DNA from: Flavobacteriaceae bacterium
GTDB lineage: Bacteria > Bacteroidota > Bacteroidia > Flavobacteriales > Flavobacteriaceae
Assembly (NCBI GenBank): GCA_013373105.1
Contig: JABXIJ010000054.1
Location: forward strand, 1 to 44,781
Length of the DNA: 44,781 nt
Direction: 5' to 3'
The notes below the pieces were generated by a model. It had not been told where the DNA came from. It worked only from the letters and a program-made list of their open reading frames with translations, and ran no database searches. The position numbers and the translations under genes are program-made. Shown in pieces: positions 1-8,697 of the stretch; the stretch's first letter is position 1; each line of letters begins with the position of its first letter.

Positions 1-827
<827 letters not shown>

Positions 828-857
828 ATAATCATTGGATAATTTTTATTTATATTT

Positions 858-873
858 CTTATTTCAAAATAAG
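858..873. promoter_or_regulatory. Second dyad upstream of katG
   Basis: Perfect 7-bp arms CTTATTT and AAATAAG with a 2-base centre, 70 bases before the katG start. The size and AT-rich symmetry resemble Fur/PerR-type boxes, but no regulator is encoded nearby and the match is only by shape. Confidence 0.3.
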
Positions 874-901
874 ATTGATCTATAGTGTTTGTGGAAATGG
901 T

Positions 902-926
902 AAAAAAAAACTCACTTTTGGCAAGT
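902..926 (-). terminator. Weak candidate terminator after the lectin gene
   Basis: Read on the minus strand: a short ACTT/AAGT stem with a 5-base loop, three bases, then nine T. It lies 31 bases beyond the stop of the lectin gene. The T-run is good but the stem is only 4 bp. Confidence 0.25.
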
Positions 927-956
927 ACTATTATGGTTCAAAATTTAAGAATAATG

Positions 957-1394
957 TTAGTACAATCTACCTCTTTGACTGGTCCAAATAGCTTTATTGT
1001 ATTGGTTAAAAAGCATTAGGTTTCCATCATTCTGTAGTACTAGCATTTTTCCAGTTTTCTGGATACCTCCATTATAGGTATTTGTGCTCCATATAGGTCT
1101 GTTAAATTGATTATAAATAACAAGATTACCATCATTTTGCATAATCAGTGTGTTTTTTTGTTGGTTGTTAGTCATGCTACACCAAACTGACAGGTTTCCA
1201 TTTTTATACACACATAAATTACCGTCCTTTTGCATTATTAAGTTGTAAAGACCATTGTGGGAGCGCAAGCCCTGGTTAATAGTGATAGTTTGAAGTTTTT
1301 CTAAAGAATTAGCTTTGTATCGAGGAATTTGCTGTGCTTGAATTGAAATGCTAAATAGGATTGCAAAGCCGAAAAGGAATACATTTTTTTTCAT
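957..1394 (-). CDS. Secreted bulb-type (B-type) mannose-binding-like lectin, single domain
   Basis: A 145-residue protein with a signal peptide (residues 1-20, ending IQA-QQ) followed by one beta-prism-II lectin domain. The family's sugar-binding motif QxDxNxVxY occurs three times: QKDGNLCVY (55-63), QNDGNLVIY (86-94, the only full match) and QNDGNLMLF (121-129). Two cysteines (C61, C72) could form the disulfide seen in plant GNA lectins. It is likely periplasmic, surface or secreted. Bacterial relatives include lectin-like bacteriocins, which usually have two such domains, and adhesion modules in larger proteins; a stand-alone exported domain is less common. It is not obviously in an operon: katG follows after 168 bases and a pseudogene precedes it. 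The fold assignment is strong; ligand and role are unknown. Confidence 0.85.
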   Translation of the reverse strand: MKKNVFLFGFAILFSISIQAQQIPRYKANSLEKLQTITINQGLRSHNGLYNLIMQKDGNLCVYKNGNLSVWCSMTNNQQKNTLIMQNDGNLVIYNQFNRPIWSTNTYNGGIQKTGKMLVLQNDGNLMLFNQYNKAIWTSQRGRLY

Positions 1395-1450
1395 TATAAT
1401 ATTTTTTATTGTGATTCGATTATAAAGATTTTATTTTTTCATAAAATACT

Positions 1451-1774
1451 TTATTTAAGAGAATTAAAATGTTTTATGAAATTATTTCTAATTTTTACAT
1501 TAGAAAAAACACCATTAGGCGAAATCATAGATAATATTAAGATTTTACTTGAATATAAATGCCAAATTTCATCTTGATTAATTTTGTGAAAAGCAGAATG
1601 TTTTTCAGAAGTTAACAAAAAATAAATACTGGTAGCATAGTTTCTATCACCATTAAACTCATCAGGTAAACTGTTTTTTTAAATAACTCCTTCACTTCAA
1701 TAAATTTCTTTATAAAAACCTCCTTCTGGGTGAGCTTGTAATTTAAATTTATCTATTATTGATTTTGCATCCAT
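1451..1774 (-). pseudogene. Cupin_5 (DUF985) family pseudogene
   Basis: Translating down from an ATG at 1774 gives a clear cupin_5 N-terminus (AHPEGGFYKEIY), then an in-frame TGA (1697-1699) exactly where the family has Arg in YRS, then a TAA (1679-1681). The same frame continues with LPDEFNGDRNYATSIYFLL, FHKINQDEIWHLY and SMISPNG before ending at TAA 1451-1453. The family is usually about 150-165 residues, so the C-terminal half with the PAGxWF region is also missing. The start overlaps the 3' end of the SGNH hydrolase gene by 19 bases, which suggests the two were once translationally coupled. It accounts for most of the gene-free stretch 1395-1755. Confidence 0.85.
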
Positions 1775-2544
1775 TGTTTAAAAGATCTAGTGTTTAAAAT
1801 ATAGTTGGCCATATCTTTTCCCCATGTTTGATAGGTTATAAATGAAGGATGAACTCCATCACTAAAAAATGAATTAATATCACCTTTTATTTTATATCTA
1901 TTTTGCCAAGTATCGAACTTAATAAGTTCATTATTGTAATAAACTTTATTTTTCCTTTTTACTATTGCGTTCAATTTTTTGCCTAATAATTCAACTAAGT
2001 TTCCAATAACAAATTTTATGATTCTTGTAAATGCAGGAAACTCTTTAATAGGTGGCATATTTGTAAAATAGATAGGTGTATCTGGAAATTTTTGATTAAG
2101 TTTTTTTATAATTAAATTAATCTGTAATCCCCAAAAATCTGGTGAGTTTAGTTTAAAAGCATCGTTTCCTCCTAATCCAATTACAATTAAGTCTGCATTA
2201 GTTTCAGTTATATTAGGTATAATAGTTTTATGAACTTTTCTAGCTGTAAATCCACTTTTTGCATAAACTTTCCATAAAACAGAAAGGTTATGTTTTCTTG
2301 CAATTTCTTTTACTAAAGCACCAATAAAACCATTTTCATGAATATCTACTCCTACACCAGCAAAAGTGCTTTCTCCTATGGCTATTACTTTTAAAGTTCT
2401 ATTAGATTTGTTTTTTATGTAACCTTCAGGGTTTTTAGCTTCAGGTAATTTGGGTACCTGTTTCCTTATTTTTTTACCTTCAAAATACAATATTGGTAAA
2501 AAAGGAAAACTAATGATAGCTCCCAAAAAATATCTTAAACTCAA
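1756..2544 (-). CDS. SGNH/GDSL-family hydrolase
   Basis: A 262-residue serine esterase/lipase-like hydrolase. The SGNH blocks are present: GES with the nucleophile S59, GGND with N127, and DGVH with catalytic D229 and H232. A hydrophobic N-terminus (residues 5-21, followed by GKKIRK) suggests a membrane anchor or uncleaved signal. The start is TTG at 2544: an in-frame TGA lies three codons upstream and the hydrophobic segment begins right after the TTG. It is divergent from ppk2, and its 3' end overlaps the cupin_5 pseudogene. The substrate cannot be told; related proteins act on acyl or acetyl esters. Confidence 0.88.
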   Translation of the reverse strand: MSLRYFLGAIISFPFLPILYFEGKKIRKQVPKLPEAKNPEGYIKNKSNRTLKVIAIGESTFAGVGVDIHENGFIGALVKEIARKHNLSVLWKVYAKSGFTARKVHKTIIPNITETNADLIVIGLGGNDAFKLNSPDFWGLQINLIIKKLNQKFPDTPIYFTNMPPIKEFPAFTRIIKFVIGNLVELLGKKLNAIVKRKNKVYYNNELIKFDTWQNRYKIKGDINSFFSDGVHPSFITYQTWGKDMANYILNTRSFKQWMQNQ

Positions 2545-2622
2545 CTTAATTCACTGATTTTTATGTTAAAAACGAATTTAAAAATAATACACTTACAAAA
2601 TGCTTAAAAGACTTATTATTTT

Positions 2623-2630
2623 TATCTTTA
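2623..2630 (+). promoter_or_regulatory. Candidate -7 element for the ppk2 operon
   Basis: TATCTTTA matches the Bacteroidota TAnnTTTG element in seven of eight positions and lies 17 bases before the ATG at 2647. No -33 TTG was found at standard spacing. Confidence 0.35.
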
Positions 2631-2646
2631 AATCCTAATTATCAAT

Positions 2647-3504
2647 ATGAATAACTCAGCTAAATACAGAATTACAAATCCAATAAAGTTATCAGAAATT
2701 ACAACAAAAGAGTTTATTCCTGATTCAAAAAAACTACTTAAAAAGAAACGTAAAAAACTTAGTGATTTACAAAATACAATGTATGCAGAGGGTAAGTATG
2801 GAGCCTTAATTTGTATACAAGGCATGGATACTTCTGGTAAAGATAGTTTAATACGTGAAGTGTTTAAAGATGTTAATGCTAGAGGTGTTTTGGTTCATAG
2901 TTTTAAAGTACCTACAGAGGTAGAGTTGAATCATGATTTTCTATGGAGACATTATATAGCTTTACCAGAAAAGGGTAAAATGAGTATTTTTAATAGAACA
3001 CACTACGAAAATGTTTTGGTAACAAGAGTGCATCCACAATATATTTTAGCAGAAAACATTCCACATATAAATAGCGTAGAAGATTTAACGGATGATTTTT
3101 ATCATGACAGAATGGAGAGAATTAATCAATTTGAAAACCATATTGCAACCAATGGTACAATTGTTCTAAAATTCTTTTTACACTTATCTAAAAACGAACA
3201 AAAACACAGATTGCTAAGAAGGTTAGATATTCCTGAAAAAAACTGGAAATTTTCTAAAAGCGATTTGAAAGAACGAAAATTATGGGATAAATACCAAGCA
3301 TGTTATGAAGATGCAATTAACAGAACATCTAAACCTAATGCGCCTTGGTTTGTAATTCCTGCTGATGATAAACCAACAGCTCGTTTACTTTTAGCAAATA
3401 TTTTAATAGAAGAATTGCAAAAATATAATTTTAAACCGCCAACTTTGTCTGAAGAATTACTAGCAAATTTAGACGAATTTAAAGCTCAATTAAACAACGA
3501 ATAA
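2647..3504 (+). CDS. Polyphosphate kinase 2 (PPK2) family protein
   Basis: Transfers phosphate between polyphosphate and nucleotides. The 285-residue single-domain form has the Walker A motif GMDTSGKDS (59-67), the PPK2 Walker B region IFNRTHYENVLV (114-125) and the lid with RRLDIPEKNWKFS (191-203). One domain of about 270-300 residues fits class I or III enzymes, which differ in preferring NDP or NMP; the sequence alone does not settle the class, so no gene symbol is given. It is the first gene of a plus-strand run, with the exonuclease three bases after its stop. It probably regenerates nucleoside phosphates or acts in phosphate storage. Confidence 0.93.
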   Translation: MNNSAKYRITNPIKLSEITTKEFIPDSKKLLKKKRKKLSDLQNTMYAEGKYGALICIQGMDTSGKDSLIREVFKDVNARGVLVHSFKVPTEVELNHDFLWRHYIALPEKGKMSIFNRTHYENVLVTRVHPQYILAENIPHINSVEDLTDDFYHDRMERINQFENHIATNGTIVLKFFLHLSKNEQKHRLLRRLDIPEKNWKFSKSDLKERKLWDKYQACYEDAINRTSKPNAPWFVIPADDKPTARLLLANILIEELQKYNFKPPTLSEELLANLDEFKAQLNNE

Positions 3505-3507
3505 TAC

Positions 3508-4338
3508 ATGAACTTGAAACTTACAAAGCCTTTAGTTTTTTTCGATTTAGAAACCACAGGTGTAAATATTGCAGTAGACAGAATTGTTGAAATTTCTATT
3601 CTAAAAGTATTTCCAAATGGCAATAAAGAAAGCAAAACTTGGTTGGTAAACCCAGAAGTAGAAATTCCAAAAGAGGCATCAGATATTCATGGTATAACAA
3701 ATGAAAAAGTAGTAACTGAACCTACTTTTAAAGAGTTAGCACCAAAAGTAAATGAAATGATTGCAGACTCAGATTTGGCAGGTTTTAATTCTAATAGATT
3801 CGATATTCCTCTTTTAACAGAAGAATTAATGAGAGCAGGCATAGATTTTGATATGAAAAATAGAAATGCAATAGATGTTCAGACGATTTTTCATAAAAAA
3901 GAACAACGTACCTTAAGTGCAGGTTATCAATTTTACTGTGGTAAAACATTAGAAGATGCACATAGTGCAGAAGCAGATACCTTGGCAACTTATGAAATTT
4001 TGTTAGCGCAACTAGAAAAGTACGACGATTTAGAAAATTCTGTAGCATCCTTAAGCTCATTTTCTAAGCATGGAAAAAGAGCTGATTTTGCAGGGTTTAT
4101 TTTAATGAATGATGATGAAAAGGAAATCTTTTCATTTGGAAAATACAAAGGGAGAACTGTGGAAGAAGTATTAACTGAAAACCCTGGTTATTTTAATTGG
4201 ATTCAAAATGCAGATTTTCCACTATATACAAAGAAAGTTTTAAAGCAGATAAAAGAAAGAATGACAGTACCCAATGAAATACTTTCTGATGATGAAAAGT
4301 TACAAGCTTTACAAGCTAAGTTTAATTCTAAAATGTAA
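3508..4338 (+). CDS. DEDDh 3'-5' exonuclease (DnaQ/epsilon-like) with C-terminal ExoX-type domain
   Basis: A 276-residue nuclease. The N-terminal RNase-T-like domain carries all metal ligands: D13 and E15 in FFDLETTG, D99 in GFNSNRFDIPLL, and H152 with D157 in HSAEADTLATYE, making it a DEDDh enzyme. Residues about 205-250 (FSFGKYKGRTVEEV through FPLYTKKVLKQI) form the small domain found after such exonucleases in Bacteroidota and related to the ExoX C-terminus. It is not the replicative proofreading subunit by context, since it is next to ppk2 rather than a polymerase gene. It is likely a repair or nucleic-acid turnover exonuclease. The three-base spacing from ppk2 implies co-transcription. 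Confidence 0.92.
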   Translation: MNLKLTKPLVFFDLETTGVNIAVDRIVEISILKVFPNGNKESKTWLVNPEVEIPKEASDIHGITNEKVVTEPTFKELAPKVNEMIADSDLAGFNSNRFDIPLLTEELMRAGIDFDMKNRNAIDVQTIFHKKEQRTLSAGYQFYCGKTLEDAHSAEADTLATYEILLAQLEKYDDLENSVASLSSFSKHGKRADFAGFILMNDDEKEIFSFGKYKGRTVEEVLTENPGYFNWIQNADFPLYTKKVLKQIKERMTVPNEILSDDEKLQALQAKFNSKM

Positions 4339-4364
4339 ACTCATACTATAAAACGTCTTTTAAA

Positions 4365-5252
4365 ATGAAAAAGTTTTTACTTTTTATGTTTTTTCCTCTG
4401 TTTTTGTTTTCTCAGAAAATTGAGTTTTCAGGACGTTTAGTAGATGCAATTTCAAAAGAGCCAATACCATATGCAAATATTAGTTTTTTAAACTCTTATA
4501 AAGGAATTTCAACTACAGAAAAAGGTGAGTTTTCTATGAATTTATCTAAAAAATACCTTTTTGAAAAAGTACATATTTCTTGTTTAAATTATAAGGATAC
4601 AATAGTTTTTGCAAATGAATTACAAGAAAAAACTTTTTATTTAAATTCAAAAGAAATTTTATTAGACGAAATTATTTTAGAAAAAAAAGTTGATAAATCA
4701 ATGGTGTTAGGAGATGTTAAAAATCGAGTAAGAGGTATTCATACAATGGGGATGAGGATGGTTGCTAAATTTTTCCCAAAAGACAAAAGAAGTAACTGTT
4801 GCAATTATCTAAAAAGTATTAACGTTTATTTTGCTGATAAAAGTAATCATAGAAAAAAATCAAAATTTAGAATTCGAATATTTAATAAAAGTGCAGAAAC
4901 AGGATTACCAGATGAAGATGTTTTGAATGTTAACTTGCCAATTGAAATTGATGAAAATCAAAAAAGTGTAAAAATAGATTTATCAAAATTTGATATTGAG
5001 ATGCCAGAAAATGGAATTTTTGTAGCATTCGAAAAACTTTTTATACCATTTAATCAATATAGCAAAAAAGATTCTGAAACTGAAAATGAGTATTATTATG
5101 CTCCAATTATAGGGTATACAAAATATAAAAGAATTGATAGAAATGATAATTTCTATTACTTTGAAAAAGGATCATGGAAAGAAGCATTTTTTTCAAAAAA
5201 TAAGATTCTAAAAGCTTATGCACCATCAATTTCTATGACTTTAACCAATTAA
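4365..5252 (+). CDS. Exported protein with carboxypeptidase-regulatory-like domain
   Basis: A 295-residue protein with a signal peptide (residues 1-16, ending LFS-QK) and an N-terminal CarboxypepD_reg-like beta-sandwich (about 18-95: FSGRLVDAISKEPIPYANI, then STTEKGEFSMNL), the same module that precedes the plug in SusC/TonB receptors. No receptor barrel follows; the C-terminal 200 residues are a beta-rich extension common in flavobacterial proteins of unknown function. It is probably periplasmic or on the outer membrane. It follows the exonuclease by 26 bases. The role is unknown. Confidence 0.8.
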   Translation: MKKFLLFMFFPLFLFSQKIEFSGRLVDAISKEPIPYANISFLNSYKGISTTEKGEFSMNLSKKYLFEKVHISCLNYKDTIVFANELQEKTFYLNSKEILLDEIILEKKVDKSMVLGDVKNRVRGIHTMGMRMVAKFFPKDKRSNCCNYLKSINVYFADKSNHRKKSKFRIRIFNKSAETGLPDEDVLNVNLPIEIDENQKSVKIDLSKFDIEMPENGIFVAFEKLFIPFNQYSKKDSETENEYYYAPIIGYTKYKRIDRNDNFYYFEKGSWKEAFFSKNKILKAYAPSISMTLTN

Positions 5253-5265
5253 AAATAAAACATTA

Positions 5266-5754
5266 ATGTTTACTGAATATAAAAATTTACCTGATACTGC
5301 TCGAGTTTGGATTTACCAATCTAACAGAGAATTTACAGAAAACGAAATTTCTTTTATAAATGAAAAAGCTAGAGAATTTATAAATTCTTGGACTCGTCAT
5401 GGAGATGATTTAAAAGGCTCTTTCACAATAAAATACAATCAGTTTTTAGTTATAGGAGTAGATGTAAGTTTTAATAATGCTTCAGGTTGTTCCATTGATG
5501 CTTCAGTACATTTTATACAGGAATTAGAAAAAGAATTCCAATTAGATTTAATGGATAAAATGAACATTAGTTTTAAAAATGGAGAACATATTAATTTGGT
5601 AAAATTACCAGATTTTCAAAAATATGTTAGGGAGAAAAAAATTACTCAAGAAACCATAGTGTTCAATAATATGGTAAACACAAAAGAGGATTTTGAGCAT
5701 AAGTGGGAGGTTCCAGCAAAAAATAGTTGGCATAAACGATTTTTAGTTAATTAA
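5266..5754 (+). CDS. Conserved flavobacterial protein (family often labelled ABC transporter ATPase)
   Basis: A 162-residue soluble protein. Database entries of this family are commonly named ABC transporter ATPase, but the sequence has no Walker A, Walker B or LSGGQ signature and is too short for a nucleotide-binding domain, so that name has no support here. Recognisable features are the N-terminal TARVWIYQSNREF, the central WTRHGDDLKGSF and FLVIGVDVSFNNASGCSIDAS, and the C-terminal NSWHKRF. No signal peptide is present. It sits 13 bases after the exported protein and 21 bases before the GH3/beta-lactamase fusion. Function unknown. Confidence 0.75.
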   Translation: MFTEYKNLPDTARVWIYQSNREFTENEISFINEKAREFINSWTRHGDDLKGSFTIKYNQFLVIGVDVSFNNASGCSIDASVHFIQELEKEFQLDLMDKMNISFKNGEHINLVKLPDFQKYVREKKITQETIVFNNMVNTKEDFEHKWEVPAKNSWHKRFLVN

Positions 5755-5775
5755 TTTGGTTTAAAAAAGAAGAAA

Positions 5776-8694
5776 ATGAAGTTAAAGAGGGTTCAATTTT
5801 TATTATTAATTATTGCATTAAATATTCAAGGGCAAAGGCTAGATCCATTAGTAACTAAAGATTTTGAAGCCCAAGAAATTTGGGTAGATAGTATTCTGCA
5901 AAATATGACTATCGACGAAAAAATTGGTCAGCTTTTTATGGTTCAAGCTTACTCTAATAAAGATGAAAAGCATGAGCAATTCATAAAAGAAATGATTATC
6001 AAATATCATGTTGGTAATTTAATTTTTATGCAAGGCACTCCAGACAAACAAGCAGAGTTAACCAACAAGTATCAAGCATTATCAAAAGTACCATTAATGA
6101 TTGGTTTTGATGGTGAATGGGGTTTAGATATGCGTTTAAAAAACACTTATAAATTTCCTTGGAACATGACCTTAGGTGCTATTCAAAACGATTCTTTGGT
6201 ACAACAATTTGGAGAGCATTTAGGAAAACATTGCAATAGGTTAGGTATTCATATCAATTTTGCACCAGTTGTAGACGTAAATACAAACCCTTTAAATCCA
6301 ATTATAGGTAATAGGTCTTTTGGAGAAAGTAAAGAAAACGTTTCTAACAAAGCTATAGCTTTTACAAAAGGGTTACAGAAGTTTGGTGTAATGGCTAATG
6401 CAAAACATTTTCCTGGTCATGGAGATACTGCAACAGATTCACACCACACTTTACCAGTTTTAAATTTTGATAAAGCTCGTTTAGATTCTATTGAATTGTA
6501 TCCATATAAGAAAGTGTTTGATGCAGGAATTGGATCTGTAATGACAGCACATTTAAATATTCCAAGTTTAGAATCTAGTGCAAACTTACCTACATCATTA
6601 TCCAAAAATGTAGTAACTAACTTGTTGCAAGAAGAATTGGGATTTAATGGTTTGGTAATTACAGATGGATTAAACATGAGAGGTGCAGCAAATTATGCAA
6701 CATCAGCAGAAATAGGTTTGGCTGCCATTCAGGCTGGTAATGATATTTTGTTAATACCAAAAGATGTTCCTGCAAGTGTGCGTTTAATTAAGCAAGCATT
6801 GTTGCTAAAAACGCTAACTGAAGAACGATTGGATTTTAGTGTTCGAAAGATTTTAAAAGCTAAATATTGGATGGGATTACACAACTATAAGCCTATTGTA
6901 GTTGAAAATATTCAACAAGACTTAAACACAATTGATGATGAGTTACTTCATAGAAAGCTGGTAAAAAACTCTCTTACATTAGTTAAAAACTTTCAGCAAA
7001 CAGTTCCATTAGCAAATTTAGATTATAAAGAAATTGCTTATGTAAAAATGGGAGATGATTCTGGGAATTCATTTTTGAGTATGTTAAAAAACTACACAAA
7101 AATAGATGAGATTTCTGATACCAATTTAGATGGCTTATTAAAAAAACTAAAGAAATATAATCTAGTAATTATAGGATTTCACAAATCGAATAAAAACCCT
7201 TGGAAAAGTTATGTGTTTTCTGATAAAGAGTTGGTTTGGTTACAAGAAATAGCAAGAAATAATACTGTTGTTTTAGATGTATTTGCTAGTCCATACAGTT
7301 TATTACAGCTTAAATCTTTTACAAATATCGAATCAATTTTAGTGTCATATCAAAATAGTAAATTAGCACAAGAATTGTCTGCTCAAGCTATTTTTGGAGC
7401 CTTTGTAGTGTCAGGTAAATTACCTGTTTCAATAGGAGATGAATTTAAAGTTGGCACAGGTTTAAACACCTATAGTTTAAGCAGGTTAGAATATTCAATA
7501 CCAGAAGATGTCAATTTATCCACAAATCACTTAACCTTAATTGATAAATTTGCTGAAACTATTTTTAAAGAAAAAATGACACCAGGATTTCAAGTTTTGG
7601 TAGCTAGAAAAGGAAAGGTTGTTTTTCAAAAAAGTTATGGTTATCATACAGACAAGAAAAAAGAAAAAGTAAAAAACTCTGATGTTTACGATTTAGCTTC
7701 GTTAACCAAAATATTGGCTTCTTTACCTTTAATTATGAAAGCAGAAGAAGAGCAAAAAATTCCATTATCTGCACATTTAGATGAAATTCTACCCAGTTTT
7801 AAAAACTCTAACAAAGCTTCTGCATCAGTTATAGAAATTCTATCACACTATGCACGTCTAAAAGCATGGATTCCATTTTATCAACTCACCAAAGATTCTG
7901 TTACAGGTAAAAATTCATCAAAATATTACAAAACCAAAAGAAGTAGAAAATATAGTGTAAAAGTTGCAGAAAATTTATACATCAGAAAGTCTTATAAAGA
8001 TAGTATTTACAAGTATATAAGAGATGTTGACCAACGAGATAGTGAAGGGTATAAGTACAGTGATTTAGGATATTATTTATTTAAAGAAGTATTAGAAGAA
8101 AAGTATGAAGAGCCTTTAAATATCCTTGCAGAAAAGTCTTTTTATAAACCATTAGGTGCAAATAGAATGACATATTTACCACTTAGAAAGTTTCCTAAAT
8201 CTGAAATAGTTCCTACTGAAAAAGATGATTATTATCGTAATCAATTATTACATGGTTATGTACATGATATGGGGGCTGCTATGTTAGGAGGAGTAGCTGG
8301 TCATGCAGGATTATTTGCAAACGCTAATGATGTTGCAAAAGTTATGCAAATGTATTTGCAAAAAGGGTTTTATGGTGGAAGACGTTTTTTAAGAGCAGAA
8401 ACCATAGATAAATTTAATACACGTTATTTCGAAAATAAAGAAGTACGTAGAGGTTTAGGTTTTGATAAACCACAATTAAACCCTAAAGTAAAAGCCACCT
8501 GTGGCTGTGTTTCTAATGAAAGTTTTGGTCATTCTGGTTTTACAGGTACTTATACTTGGGCAGATCCTGAAAGTGAAATTATCTATGTGTTTTTATCTAA
8601 TAGAGTTTATCCAACAATGGAAAATAGAGCGTTGATTAGAAGTGATATACGTACTAAAATTCAACAGGTAATTCAAGATGCCATTATCGATTAA
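5776..8694 (+). CDS. GH3 beta-N-acetylglucosaminidase (NagZ-like) fused to serine beta-lactamase-like domain
   Basis: A 972-residue exported protein (signal peptide about 1-20). Residues about 35-370 are a GH3 catalytic domain with the NagZ signature KHFPGHGDT (210-218) followed by DSHH (221-224), which supplies the Asp-His acid/base pair, and the nucleophile D297 in VITDGLNM. Residues about 390-560 are a linker/GH3 C-terminal-like region. Residues about 585-970 are a class-C-beta-lactamase/esterase-like serine hydrolase with SLTK (S642, K645), YSD (761-763) in place of YxN, and HSGFTG in the KTG position. NagZ removes GlcNAc from muropeptides; the partner domain may be a peptidase or esterase on the same cell-wall material. 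The fusion is known in Bacteroidota. It ends three bases before a converging gene. Confidence 0.92.
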   Translation: MKLKRVQFLLLIIALNIQGQRLDPLVTKDFEAQEIWVDSILQNMTIDEKIGQLFMVQAYSNKDEKHEQFIKEMIIKYHVGNLIFMQGTPDKQAELTNKYQALSKVPLMIGFDGEWGLDMRLKNTYKFPWNMTLGAIQNDSLVQQFGEHLGKHCNRLGIHINFAPVVDVNTNPLNPIIGNRSFGESKENVSNKAIAFTKGLQKFGVMANAKHFPGHGDTATDSHHTLPVLNFDKARLDSIELYPYKKVFDAGIGSVMTAHLNIPSLESSANLPTSLSKNVVTNLLQEELGFNGLVITDGLNMRGAANYATSAEIGLAAIQAGNDILLIPKDVPASVRLIKQALLLKTLTEERLDFSVRKILKAKYWMGLHNYKPIVVENIQQDLNTIDDELLHRKLVKNSLTLVKNFQQTVPLANLDYKEIAYVKMGDDSGNSFLSMLKNYTKIDEISDTNLDGLLKKLKKYNLVIIGFHKSNKNPWKSYVFSDKELVWLQEIARNNTVVLDVFASPYSLLQLKSFTNIESILVSYQNSKLAQELSAQAIFGAFVVSGKLPVSIGDEFKVGTGLNTYSLSRLEYSIPEDVNLSTNHLTLIDKFAETIFKEKMTPGFQVLVARKGKVVFQKSYGYHTDKKKEKVKNSDVYDLASLTKILASLPLIMKAEEEQKIPLSAHLDEILPSFKNSNKASASVIEILSHYARLKAWIPFYQLTKDSVTGKNSSKYYKTKRSRKYSVKVAENLYIRKSYKDSIYKYIRDVDQRDSEGYKYSDLGYYLFKEVLEEKYEEPLNILAEKSFYKPLGANRMTYLPLRKFPKSEIVPTEKDDYYRNQLLHGYVHDMGAAMLGGVAGHAGLFANANDVAKVMQMYLQKGFYGGRRFLRAETIDKFNTRYFENKEVRRGLGFDKPQLNPKVKATCGCVSNESFGHSGFTGTYTWADPESEIIYVFLSNRVYPTMENRALIRSDIRTKIQQVIQDAIID

Positions 8695-8697
8695 AAT

